Shown here: positions 52,601 to 62,340 of the stretch, one piece after another
Layout of the letters: each line of letters starts with the position of its first letter
Position numbering within the stretch: the first letter of the stretch is position 1
Source: Tanypteryx hageni
Lineage: Eukaryota; Arthropoda; Insecta; Odonata; Petaluridae
Assembly (NCBI GenBank): GCA_028673005.1
Contig: CM054116.1
Location: forward strand, 76,086,572-76,150,571
Direction: 5' to 3'
Length of the DNA: 64,000 nucleotides
The notes under the pieces: generated by a model
What the model was told of the DNA's origin: nothing
Seen by the model: only the letters and a program-made list of their open reading frames with translations
Databases searched by the model: none
Position numbers and translations under genes: made by a program

Positions 52601-55600
52601 TGAGGTATACATCGATTTTAGCAGTTTTATTTGTATTATTATTTCTTTTGCACCTATTAATAATATGGTGTTACTAACTTTTAGCTTAATAGTAACTTCC
52701 ATGCCTTAAAATATAATTAATTTCAATATTACTAATGGAAAAGGTCGCAACACAAAATGTCGGTGACGCCATTTTGTGCAAACAGCGGGTCGTTTGGCGT
52801 GGGATGTAGCCGTTAAACTATGCAACCTAGCAAGATCGTCGGCGTAAAGCGCGGACGTATAAGCCTCAGGCGAAGTGCTTAGGGCGCATCAAATAACAAC
52901 CCGACCAAGTATCTTAGATAATATTTTTATTAAATAGAATGATTTAAAAACTTATTAGGGCTTAAAATGGCCTTCATTATTAACGCGACGTATTTGTCCT
53001 TTTACTGACGCTGGTATAGCTGGATAATTCAATTACTAAACAAGTTTAAATGGAAATCTTTTGCCTCGGTTATAAAAAAAATATGAATACCGTTTACATC
53101 GAAATGCTTAATGATCAAAACGGGCGAAGTATTATTAATGCCGAAACCCACTCAAACAAAATATGGAATTTTATGCCAAAATTTCTATCGTATCACTCCA
53201 TCGATGAATTGTATAGTCTAACCTTCATATTTATCAGGAAGAATTACTAGGATGAATATCCGACTATTTTAATGAATCAAATGTCACTATAATATTTCAG
53301 GTGCAAGGGATTCTTCAAAAGGACCGTTCAGAAGGGGTCCAAATACGCCTGCCTGGCCGACAGGGCGTGTCCGGTCGACAAGCGCCGCAGAAACCGGTGC
53401 CAATTCTGCCGTTTCCAGAAGTGCCTCTCCGTGGGCATGGTCAAGGAAGTCGTACGCACCGACTCCCTGAAGGGTAGGAGAGGAAGGCTGCCCTCCAAAC
53501 CTCGTTCGCCGCAAGGTGGTGCTTCAGGAAGCGGCGCCGGCGGAGGCTCCCATGGAGGAGCGGGGAGCGGAGCGAGAGAGTCCTCGCCTCCTTCGCCCCC
53601 CGTGCCATTGGTCACGGCGCTCGTGAGGGCACACGTGGACACGACGCCCGATCTTGCGAACTTGGATTATTCACAGGTGAGTGTGTCTAAATTTCCACCG
53701 CTTCCTTTTCGAGTCATGTAAAATAGTCCCTACGATACCAGCGATAGAGACAGTTTTTTGTTTCTTTTTCATAGCTGCGGTTCGTACTTAGTTCATGCAA
53801 AGTTCCCCTCTTTTTAAATTTTTATGCGTTTTCCCCTTAATCATGGCCTTGAATGATTTGCTTTTGTTTCTAACTTTGAAATTGGCTCGACCTTTAATAG
53901 TGGGTGTTCTTTAGAAATAAAACTGGGCGTTTTGAGGGTTGTTTTTAGATAACACCACGAACAAAATGTCTTAAATTTTAGTAATTACTTGGATTCCTTC
54001 CGTTAATACAGTTCTTTTTGACAGTTGATAACATTTCCCCCGTCACACCATAAATATTGATTAGTCATTCGTCGAAAACGGTCGTTGTAATTTTTCTTGA
54101 TGTGGAAAAAAGCTTAATTACTAAAATCGTGTCAAATATTTACTAACGATGCGTACTATGCTTAAATTTTCATTTCTGGAGAAAAATCTGTCGTTATGTT
54201 TGTCATAAATAAAGTTTTGCCCGTTCCTTGCATTAAAATTACAACAAATTATGGTCCCACAACATGTATTAATAATATTTCGATTATTTTGATTCTATAC
54301 CATATATTTCGTATACTTCTGTCCACATACATAACTTATCAACTGCTAAAAAAAATTCTTTCACCGGCGTTTTAAAAACTGAAAATATTTGTCATTACCC
54401 TGAAAGAGCATTATTGAACAGCTACAATATTAATAAACACGATTCTAAATGATTGAATTGACAGCGAATTTCCTAGTCTCAAGCCAGACTATAACGTGTA
54501 TGCTCTTCTGAGAAAGAACGAAATACAAATTACGCTTTGACTCTCCCTCTCTGCAGTACCGTGAATCCCCACTGTACGGCGATGGCTGTGACAGCTTGGG
54601 AGATGAGGCCGACCCGAGCGGGGGTCAGAGCGAAGCCGAGAAGGTCGAACAATTCTATAGCCTCCTGACAACGTCCGTGGACGTCCTCAGGTCCTTCGCT
54701 GAGAGGATTCCCGGCTTCAACGACCTCTGCCGCCAAGACAGGGAACTACTCTTCCAGTCAGCTTCCCTCGAACTCTTCGTCCTCCGCTTGGCTTACCGGT
54801 GAGTGACGCGTTATTTGCGACTATTATTATAATTTCTTAAGTATAGAAGCGTTTTTTCTGCGATTATTAACGTTGACGTGAAACAGTCTCGGTCATTATT
54901 TCTATAAATAGCAATATTCTCTCATAATCCACTTTTCGATATTTCTTCCTCAAAGATTGTTGTTATGAATATTATAGGTTAATTAATATGATGCTTTACT
55001 CTTCAGTTTCTATATAATTCCTTATTCTGTACTTTATAAACACACTGTAACGACCGACACGAACACTCTTCGTATTTAAACTCGGACTCTTCAAATCTCG
55101 ATCGGTAAAAATATTATCTCTAAATATTATTATAAATTTGAAAAGTTTTCAACAAACTTCGTTGCATGCCATTTTGCTTTCTTATTCCAACGTGGGATAT
55201 TCTTTTACATTCGAATCAGGACGAAACCCGAAGACAGGAAGATAACCTTTTGCAATGGAGTGGTGCTGGCGAGAGAACAATGCGAGAGGAGCTTTGGCGA
55301 TTGGCTTCACGGGATACTCGCCTTCTCGGCATCTCTCCATGCCATGCAAGTCGACATCTCGGCATTCGCCTGCCTGTGTGCACTCACTCTCGTTACCGGT
55401 AAGTTAGTCAATTATTTTTGTTATCTCTTCCCAAATGAATCGTCATAAATCATTTTTCTTTCTATCCTATTTCATTTCCATCGTGAATTTCCGAACTATG
55501 GCTAAAGAATGCATGATTGAGTTGAGTCAAAGAAAAAAGTCTTCTCGAACATTTTTATATCCCTTATATTATGTAACGGAAACTCGATTATCGAAAAAAT

Positions 55601-56356
55601 GCAGCTCTAAGCTACGAATTCGTATTTTAAATTTAATTGTAGCATTGGGAACGGTATAATACATTTGCTAAGTTTGTATAATTTATCTTATTTGTTAGAT
55701 TTCTTCAAATTTCGACAAGAAATTGAAAGTTATTAACGTCTGGTAATACCGGTTATTTTTCTGAAAATATGGTAGCATCTCCAAAACGCGAACCATTTTT
55801 TTGGTAAAGGATAAACTATTTGATTATGACAATTTTCGTGTTACCTTTTGTACGTTTTCAGAAATTCTTTGTTATATATTTTTAATTGTTATGATCTGCT
55901 ATATTTTGGATTTAAGGAAATGATTTTGTCGACTTGCTTATGCTCCGATTCCAACTTTATGGCAACCGTCCGCTATCATCGTTTTGCATAACTTTTCGAT
56001 CCTTTCCCTCCGTCATTTTTATCGCATTTCCCCCACTTTCACGTTCTCATTTCCACCGCATAATCCCTTTAATGGATTTCCTCTCTACCCCAAAACCAGA
56101 ACGCCACGGCTTGAAGGAACCCAAGCGAGTTGAACAACTCCAGATGCGGGTCATCGGTTCCCTCCGCGACCACGTCACCTACAACGCCGAGGCTTCCCGA
56201 AAGGCACACTATTTCTCCCGCCTCCTAGGAAAGTTACCGGAACTCCGCTCCTTGAGCGTCCAAGGACTCCAGCGGATCTTTTACCTCAAGCTCGAGGACC
56301 TCGTACCCGCCCCTCCCCTCATAGAGAACATGTTCGCAGCCTCCCTCCCCTTTTGA
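40665..56356 (+). CDS. Hr38: Nuclear receptor Hr38 (NR4A family), spliced, MLLLQTQ isoform
   Basis: Joining 40665-40685, 48724-49985, 51060-51419, 53301-53676, 54557-54798, 55220-55398 and 56100-56356 gives 2697 nt, an open frame of 898 codons plus stop. Every intron is GT-AG, and each donor is GTGAGT, GTGAGC or GTAAGT. The protein has a low-complexity activation region (about residues 8-520), a C4 DNA-binding domain (Zn ligands C529, C532, C546, C549, C565, C571, C581, C584; P-box CEGCKG), the NR4A C-terminal extension with RGRLPSKP (about 590-615), and a ligand-binding domain (about 700-898) ending SLPF. From family knowledge, NR4A receptors bind the monomer NBRE site, lack an open ligand pocket, act as constitutive nuclear transcription factors and are induced rapidly by neuronal activity or hormones. 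Drosophila Hr38 also pairs with Ultraspiracle. The LBD resembles fly Hr38 (for example [12 protein letters not shown] and [11 protein letters not shown]) more than vertebrate NR4A. The family call is near certain; the choice of start is less so. Confidence 0.95.
40686..45909 (+). other. Intron sequence after the MLLLQTQ exon, first part
   Basis: Mostly AT-rich with no gene. A GC-richer island occurs at about 41760-42185. A purine-rich block with TGACGTGT at 43500 and a (GA) tract near 43610-43635 are the other visible structures. Confidence 0.55.
45910..46319 (+). CDS. Candidate alternative first coding exon of Hr38 (MSEHSYGG...)
   Basis: A long polypyrimidine run at about 45850-45907 ends in CAG at 45909, and a strong GTGAGT donor starts at 46320. 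Between them one frame is fully open. From the ATG at 45936 it encodes 128 residues ([15 protein letters not shown]...), rich in Gly, Glu and Arg, with a basic stretch around [10 protein letters not shown]. The donor is in phase 0, matching the Hr38 exon at 48724, so splicing would give a 1019-residue receptor. The acceptor phase does not suit direct joining to the MLLLQTQ exon, because a TGA follows in that frame. It would therefore be an alternative start rather than an internal exon. The GC-rich content and open frame could also be a low-complexity coincidence. Confidence 0.42.
46320..48510 (+). other. Intron sequence before the proximal Hr38 promoter
   Basis: No gene seen. T-rich to 47300, then AT-rich. 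There is a CT run at 47136-47157. The last 600 bp before the TATA box at 48514 are AT-rich. Confidence 0.5.
48514..48545 (+). promoter_or_regulatory. TATA box of a proximal Hr38 promoter
   Basis: TATAAAAAG at 48514-48522 is a near-ideal TATA box. The expected start, about 30 bp downstream, falls near TTTCACC at 48538-48544, and the ATG at 48568 follows closely. The resulting 5' UTR would be only about 25 nt. The position directly before the common coding exon argues for a real internal promoter. Confidence 0.55.
48568..48723 (+). CDS. Hr38: Alternative N-terminal extension of Hr38 read through the acceptor (MEHSDQSTF...)
   Basis: An ATG at 48568 opens 52 codons ([13 protein letters not shown]...) that run in frame across the splice acceptor at 48723 into the common exon. 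A TATA box lies 54 bp upstream at 48514. A transcript starting there would keep these bases as exon and encode a 943-residue receptor. A transcript coming from further upstream would use the same bases as intron, polypyrimidine tract and acceptor. The segment has varied composition, unlike the low-complexity DNA that follows. Confidence 0.5.
48724..49985 (+). CDS. Hr38: Hr38 common exon: low-complexity activation (A/B) domain
   Basis: It enters in phase 0 after a strong acceptor (TCTCGTCTCCCAG) with [16 protein letters not shown] and leaves in phase 2 at a GTGAGT donor at 49986. It encodes about 421 residues of transactivation domain: an acidic Glu run near the start, a Gly run, Ser runs, a His run near 48920-48962, a CAG-type Gln run near 49488-49505 and further Gln/Pro-rich stretches. 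The FKMED motif (codons near 49467) matches the conserved FKMED/FKFED segment of vertebrate NR4A proteins and fits a psi-K-x-E SUMO-acceptor consensus. Homopolymer runs in GC-rich DNA are prone to length variation. Confidence 0.9.
49986..51059 (+). other. Hr38 intron, 1074 bp
   Basis: AT-rich phase-2 intron between the activation domain exon and the Ser/Thr linker exon. No other feature seen. Confidence 0.9.
51060..51419 (+). CDS. Hr38: Hr38 exon: Ser/Thr/Pro linker and first half of zinc finger 1
   Basis: The acceptor TTTCAG ends at 51059. The first G completes a Thr codon from the previous exon, and [10 protein letters not shown] follows. The middle is a Ser/Thr/Pro/Ala-rich linker. The end reads [20 protein letters not shown], the first zinc finger up to the P-box. 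The donor GTAAGT at 51420 splits the Gly codon between CE and CKG. This break within finger 1 is typical of NR4A genes. Confidence 0.95.
51630..52470 (+). repeat. Intronic tandem array, 125-150-bp unit, about six copies
   Basis: The phrase GTGGTAGCCCTGCT and variants recur at about 51630, 51755, 51898, 52029, 52179 and 52319 (spacings 125, 143, 131, 150, 140). In several copies a second anchor, AAATCGGTTCAGCCAATTCC, recurs too. The last unit ends with GCGCACGGACGGACAGACGG, a phrase seen at the ends of many arthropod interspersed repeats. The array lies in the 1.9-kb intron that splits zinc finger 1. Confidence 0.8.
53301..53676 (+). CDS. Hr38: Hr38 exon: rest of DNA-binding domain, CTE and hinge
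   Basis: The exon starts by completing the Gly codon and continues [18 protein letters not shown], then finger 2 with the four remaining cysteines and the C-terminal extension [20 protein letters not shown]. In NR4A receptors the extension contacts the AA of the NBRE, and the Ser after RGRLP is an Akt-type site in Nur77. A Gly/Ser/Pro-rich insert follows, then [23 protein letters not shown], which matches the hinge and LBD entry of Hr38. It ends in phase 0 at GTGAGT (53677). Confidence 0.97.
53677..54556 (+). other. Hr38 intron, 880 bp
   Basis: AT-rich intron in phase 0 between hinge and LBD. No feature seen apart from the splice sites. Confidence 0.9.
54557..54798 (+). CDS. Hr38: Hr38 exon: ligand-binding domain helices 1-5
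   Basis: The acceptor TCTCTGCAG ends at 54556. The exon encodes [10 protein letters not shown], an acidic linker, then [20 protein letters not shown] and [10 protein letters not shown], followed by the nuclear-receptor signature helices ([21 protein letters not shown]). It leaves in phase 2 at GTGAGT (54799), splitting the Arg codon. Bulky residues typical of the closed NR4A pocket are expected here, but I did not map them one by one. Confidence 0.96.
55220..55398 (+). CDS. Hr38: Hr38 exon: central ligand-binding domain
   Basis: It completes the split Arg and reads [20 protein letters not shown], then [20 protein letters not shown] and [15 protein letters not shown]. These align without gaps to the middle of fly Hr38 and vertebrate NR4A LBDs. 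It ends with one base of the next codon at GTAAGT (55399). The preceding intron is only 421 bp. Confidence 0.96.
55399..56099 (+). other. Hr38 intron, 701 bp
   Basis: AT-rich intron in phase 1 between the central LBD and the terminal exon. The last 100 bp are pyrimidine-rich before the acceptor at 56099. Confidence 0.9.
56100..56356 (+). CDS. Hr38: Hr38 terminal coding exon: LBD helices 9-12 and stop
   Basis: The acceptor CAAAACCAG ends at 56099; the first codon is a split Glu. The exon encodes [34 protein letters not shown], the dimerisation helix [20 protein letters not shown] and the C-terminal helix 12 region [11 protein letters not shown], with TGA at 56354. In vertebrates the last helix reads IFMDTLPF with an acidic residue. 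Here that position is Ala, as part of an arthropod-like IENMF...LPF ending. Confidence 0.97.
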
Positions 56357-57236
56357 GGAGAGGAGCCATGCGAATCCCCCGATCCCGACGGCGGAACGCC
56401 ATTAAAAATGCCCAGCCGGCGCTGCGCCGCCGTGAGTCAGCCCCGATAAGAAAAACTATCACCGCGCCCCATCCAGGAGGATACAAAAAGGGGAAGGCGA
56501 ATAAGGGTACTGCGCGAGGAGAGGAGTAGAAGAAGATGAAGGAAGGAGGAGGTGGGTTTGGAGAGAGGAGAGATCCGCCTTCGCTTCGTCGTAGAAATCT
56601 CCCTTCCAAAAAAATCTATGTATATATATGCATGTACATACCGCTTTCCACTCGATACGACATTCTACGTTCTCCTTGTTGTCATCGCAGGACGGTCGAC
56701 CATTTCATTGAATCAAAAAAAAATATATATAGTATATATATGAATTTGTGGAAGTCGTGCCGAGTGGCTGCGGAAAACGGGGCTAACCACGTGAAAAAAA
56801 TCATTCGTTTCGTCCGGAAGCTTCATCATCATCGCGGCCAGTTTTTGAACGCTCGGGGACGATGTGACGCTTCTTCGCGACCTTACAGAGGTCGCGCCCA
56901 AAGGTTATTTTGGGACGGACGTCGAGAGATAGGGAAAGATAGGCCGAGAGGAAGAGAGTATTAGAAATTAGGAGGAAAGCATGCATTGTCTTCCGCATCC
57001 CGTTTGTTCAAACGGTCGCGTGGCATACGTTTTGGGGCGGAGGAGGAGAAGAGGTTTGGTTTAGGGAAAAAATATTAATGTTACCAGGCCCTGCACTCTC
57101 GAAACCAAATAGAGAGAGAGTGTGTTGGGCCACCGTGGTCAAGAGGTTTGACATGTCCCTCGCACGATCCACGGCGAAGCCTTGTTTGTTTTTTTTTATT
57201 ATTACTGCCCTTGCGATGCCCCGAACAAACCTACCG

Positions 57237-57267
<31 letters not shown>

Positions 57268-57310
57268 TTTAAAAGAAAAAAATAAAACAAAAGAAAAGTT
57301 TAGGTGGGAT
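56357..57310 (+). other. Proximal 3' UTR of Hr38
   Basis: This follows the stop codon and shows no coding signal. It has a (GA)n run at 57237-57263. A candidate poly(A) signal AATAAA lies at 57281, followed by GT-rich DNA (GGTGGGATTAGTTTGAGGG) from 57304, which would suit cleavage near 57305. AATAAA motifs are common by chance here, and longer 3' ends are possible (next entry). Confidence 0.5.
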
Positions 57311-57499
57311 TAGTTTGAGGGATCATGTTTTTCTTATTGAGTTACCCATTTTTTTAAGTAAAAAATACAGGAATGCGTTTGGTGCAGTCGGATGCCTGCC
57401 GAGTCATGCCATGACTGGAGTGTATGTTTTCTGTGGATGGACTCTTAGGGCTGAGCTAATTTCAAAGGACAGACAAGGTATCCACCCCTATTCATACAA

Positions 57500-60400
57500 T
57501 TTCCCCCTTTTCCTGTGAGATGGCTTCGTCCTCAATATTTTATCTTGAGGTGATGAGCCAAAAGGCACATACACCAGAAGTACAAAAAGGAGATAATGAA
57601 CATATCCGTACAAAGACTCCGGTGTGTATGCCAATGATCATGCCAAGAGTTTTGTGGCCGCTAATACTGAATGAAAAAAATTTGATTATGCTTCATTTGT
57701 AATTAGTGTTTCTCCTGTCGAAATAGACAATGGCTTGTCTTTACTTCAGATGCCCCAATTTTATCTTCTCGGTTAACGTTGCTACGAAAGAATTTTTTTC
57801 GTCAGTAATTGCATGGTTATTTTTACCTTTTCTGAAAAGGTTTTTGGTAACTTTTGCCAATGAATTGAATCATTTTATTTTTAATCGAGCAGCTGTTGCT
57901 AGATCATGAAAATATATTGTCATGATATTTTCTAAAATTACAGATATTAGTTTTTGCTAAGCATTGCCAGAATTTGAAAAACGGTCTTACTATTTTGGAT
58001 ACAACCAAATGATAAGCAAAGTCAGCAATATGTTGAATTAGCACAGCATTACAGCATAAAATAACTTGTTTTGAAAGTAAAGGAGGTCAATGTTTATTTA
58101 TATTACCTTCCATGATGCATATGAATTTTTTTGCAGTTTTAGTGTTTGCTATAAAACATCCAATCAATAAGATTCCAGTAAGGAGAAGTAAAAGTGTTGC
58201 TAAAAGATTTTATCTACAAGAACGCATATTAATTCTTACTTCACCCAGTCCTTTTTGTACATCATCAAAGTTACTTAAATTGGATTAAGAAATATATGAT
58301 GCTCAATTTTGCATCCCCATTGTTTTTTCAAAAGTGGTACAAACTTAAATTATAATCCTATAGTGAGTGTCTTTTTTTGATAGTCATTGTTTAATTTTTT
58401 AATAAAATAAAAAGAAGTGTGTGCTACTTCTCATAATTATGAATTATAATTTTGGGAGCCCCTCACACAAAATGCAGACAAAAATATAAGCATTAAAGAC
58501 AAGTATTTTACTAGCTTGCTGAGAAAAAGTCCTGCCTGTACCAATTAAATAAGCACTAAACAGAACATTGTTACTATGGAAATATTATCTATTTTGAGCA
58601 ATCCTTATTTTGCATGCAACTTTTTCTCTACATTTCAAGGGGTTTATAAAAATAGGAGAGATTTATGAAATGGATGCATTCACTTAACAAAAGTTACTTG
58701 TTGGTCTTTACATATTTTATTATATATATATAAATATAAATATACTACACACTTTTCCCATAATTCTTACATACTGCATTCATTTTAAGTGTCATGTATT
58801 TGTCATATCATATTTTTAAGTTTTACTATTTTCATATACTATGGAAGAGAGCTTAAAGAGGTAGCTGTGTGTTATCAATTTTTATTTCTTTTCATTAGAA
58901 TGGAAGTTGCTTTAAACTGGATTGCCTTATAGACCTGTAGTTCTTCGACATTGAACGGTCTTTGATTATACAAAATAAACTAGTAATTGAATGAAAAGAG
59001 CTTCCATACTTGACCAAATTTTAATTTGTGTTAAAGTTAGCATTGTTTTTACCTTCGTTTTTATTTGCCACTACCACTTTTTCTTACATTATGCCCAAAG
59101 TAAATGTTTGTTTTCAAAAATGTTGCTGCATGCAATGCTTTTGTAAACTTTTATCTCAGTTACCTCTAGATGTGTGTTTGGCAGCCATGCATTTGGCAGT
59201 AAATGAAACATTGTTTAATTTCATACATGGTTGGATATTCCTTTTTGGCCAATTGTACTATTTTATGTGATGTGTGGTGATAATGTTAAATAATCATTAC
59301 GATATGTGTGTGATGAGAAATATCTTTTCCCATGTTGACCTGCTGGTTCCGATTTTTATCCCTTACCATAAAACTCTCTAAAGATGTATTTTGCAAGAGC
59401 ACTTCCTTAATTGTGTAAATGTGTATATATACAAATTATTCTGCTAAGAATGTAACGGGAGGTGGTACTGTGATTGTTCTGTTATGATATAGTGTTGGAT
59501 AGTCAATGAAATCCAATGAGTTGTGGTATATGAAGGTTGCTGTGAGCAGTGCCGAGGTGGTACAATGAAAGGTATATTGAAAAAAACACGGAATTGTCCA
59601 CTTTTATGATACAGTAAAGAAAGTATGGCTTTAATATGATTTTTACTTTTGTTTACGAAAAACTGCTGTCTTTTAAATATCTATGATGCTGAATGAGCAG
59701 TAAATATTTAAATATTTCCAAAATTTGTACTTAAAGATGCTATTTTTACATCATTTTGATAGAATTATCTTCAAAATTAAAGATATTAAGCTTATTTATT
59801 ATTCAAAGCAATTAATAGATGCAATAATAAATTTAAGATAGCTTGAAATGGTATGAAGCAAGGCCTATGGGTAAACATAACAGACAAGAATATGAATAGC
59901 TGCAAGTTGATGATTATAATGAATTTACTTATTGTTTTTTTACTCTAAGTTGAAAATGTACTTCTCAAAAACTTTTATGATACCCAAATGAAATTGCAAA
60001 AAATTTTGAGGCTGAATGTTTTACTTTTCCGTATTTTTTCTATTCTTCCCATTCATCTCACCAAGTTTTTGTCATCTAAGTGTTGCCTTTTCAGAATTGG
60101 TATAATTGTGTAAATGGATTCGCCATGCTGTACAGGGTCATGAAACGCTTCTGTACTAACAATAACGTTACCGAATTTAGCCAGTATGGATTTTTAACTT
60201 GCTACCTGATAAAAATGAGGGAAAAATATTAATCAGAGTTACTGCTACAGAAATGTTTCAGATGTACCGAATGGCAGATTCATCAACTAAATTGATGTAG
60301 CTGTGGCCTTTTTTCTGTTCCTGCTTTCGCTGTACTCTTTATTGCCTGTATTAAATATATTAATAAACAGAAGAGTATATAGTATTTATGAAAATTATGA

Positions 60401-62340
60401 GCACACATGACATTCAAAATTCACGCACTAGAATAAAAATGTGTGATTTTAAAATCTCTTATTAAATATAATATGCTTTGTGATCTTTCTTTGCACTGAA
60501 ATGTATTCATGAGTGGTCACTATACCAAAGATGAAAGAACACTTCTTTATTTAACTTTTGAAAAGGTAGATTATTCTTATAATTTATCAAGAAAATGAGC
60601 AAACCAATAATGTTAAGGTAAATTTATGAAATTAACTAAAACTCTTTTGGTAAAAATAAGTGCTTTACTGGAACAGAATTTTACTTTGTTTCCATAAATG
60701 TTTGTTGCCCTTGGCATTCACGAACACTAAATTTGACTGTTTTATAGAGCACATTCCTATTTACCATAAGCATATGTTGTATGCATGAAGATGTATTTAA
60801 TCACCAAACATGTATGCTACTTACCTTGGACTGTGTTCTCTACAATACCACCCATTTCCTTCATCAATGTTTGGTCTTGTTGAAAAATAAAGAGCTTTTC
60901 ATGATGTTGAACTCCTACTTTTACCGACATTTTAAGTTGTTGTCTACATAGAACAATCTCAGCTTCCTTACTTTATCCATGGTTTTAAACAATATAAAAT
61001 AAATAAAATTACTTGCATTCATGTATTTTTATAATATTTTAATGAGAACAAGTACCATAAGATTCAAAAACATTTTATGAACTATGAGAAAATTTATAAA
61101 TATTTGAAAATTATTCTGAAGTAAAATTAACCATAAACCTCTATTTAAAAAGGAATTGTCCAAATACTGTGAAACTCTTTTTATAGCTATCATCAAATAG
61201 TAATGTTAAATAGGCTAAAATCTTGTATATTTCAAGATTATAAATGAATATGATGAGCAGTAGAAAGGGCAATAGAAATTGCTAACGAATTCGTTGGCTG
61301 ATAACAAATTGCAACTAATACTAAAATATTCAGTTTATTGAACAAATGCATGTATTCCTTGAGAGCTTGTACAAAATGTACTTTATTACTGTTACATTGC
61401 AAAAAAATCAATTATACAGGTTAAATATTCATGGCCTGTCCTAATACAAAACTTGAAAGGTTCTACAAAATATATACAAATCATTTAGTATATGCCAGAG
61501 ATATTAAGGATATTTGAGAATTTCATTAAGACTTATAAGACATGGGCCATTTTCCTTCTCCCTGTCATGGGTTCAATCTTTTAAATATCAATTAGACTGA
61601 AATTTCAGCAACTTCAGCATTTACCTTCTAATGTCATTTCCCTTATACCATTTTGGGACTAAGTTTTAAGATGTGAAACCCTTAAGAGCATATGTAGAAA
61701 ATCAAGATATGCTACATGTTGCAGGAGACCAAAACTTGAGTTAATCCTCATTTTACTTATTATGTATTCTCCCACTGGCCTCAACACCTGCCTAATCATA
61801 TTTGGTGTTATATTTTTCACCTAACAAACTTGAGAGAGATTAAATATTTGTATTTTAAATCGAATTTGAACTTCACATATTATGTTAGATATAAACCATT
61901 AATGTGAAAATTTTATTAATGAGAATCCAGTAATAACAATTGCTCATGCATATGTTAAAATATTTACTATAAAAATAAGCTTTAAGGGGATGCATTCAAT
62001 TTTTTTAGGAATATATCTCCAAAATATGTTGAGGCAAAATTGTACTAAATAAATTTTGTATAATGTAACACATCTAATTTTTATGATGCAATAGTATTGT
62101 TAAAAGCATTTCCATCTGTAAATTTAAATTTATCTGGGGTTAATTTCTGTGTGAAGTTTGATAGACCCAGGCTGGGAAAAATTGATATAAAGAATGAAGA
62201 AAAATATATAGAGAACTTTAAATGTCCTAAACCTCATTGTAATAAATAATACCTCAATAGAAGTTCTACTTCAAAACTATAAATATCCTAATAAGACTTC
62301 ATTTTTAAACTAAAAGCCATCAATATGCTAGTGTCTACCT
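57500..62340 (+). other. AT-rich, CpG-poor stretch, possibly distal 3' UTR; no gene seen
   Basis: No credible coding region occurs in 4.8 kb. The DNA is AT-rich with few CG dinucleotides, in clear contrast to the CpG-rich sequence left of it. AATAAA-type motifs occur near 58403, 60362, 60886 and 61000. The AU-rich-element nonamer TTATTTATT is at 59792-59800. If transcripts extend this far, these would suit an unstable immediate-early mRNA. That it belongs to the transcript is inferred only from position. Confidence 0.35.
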
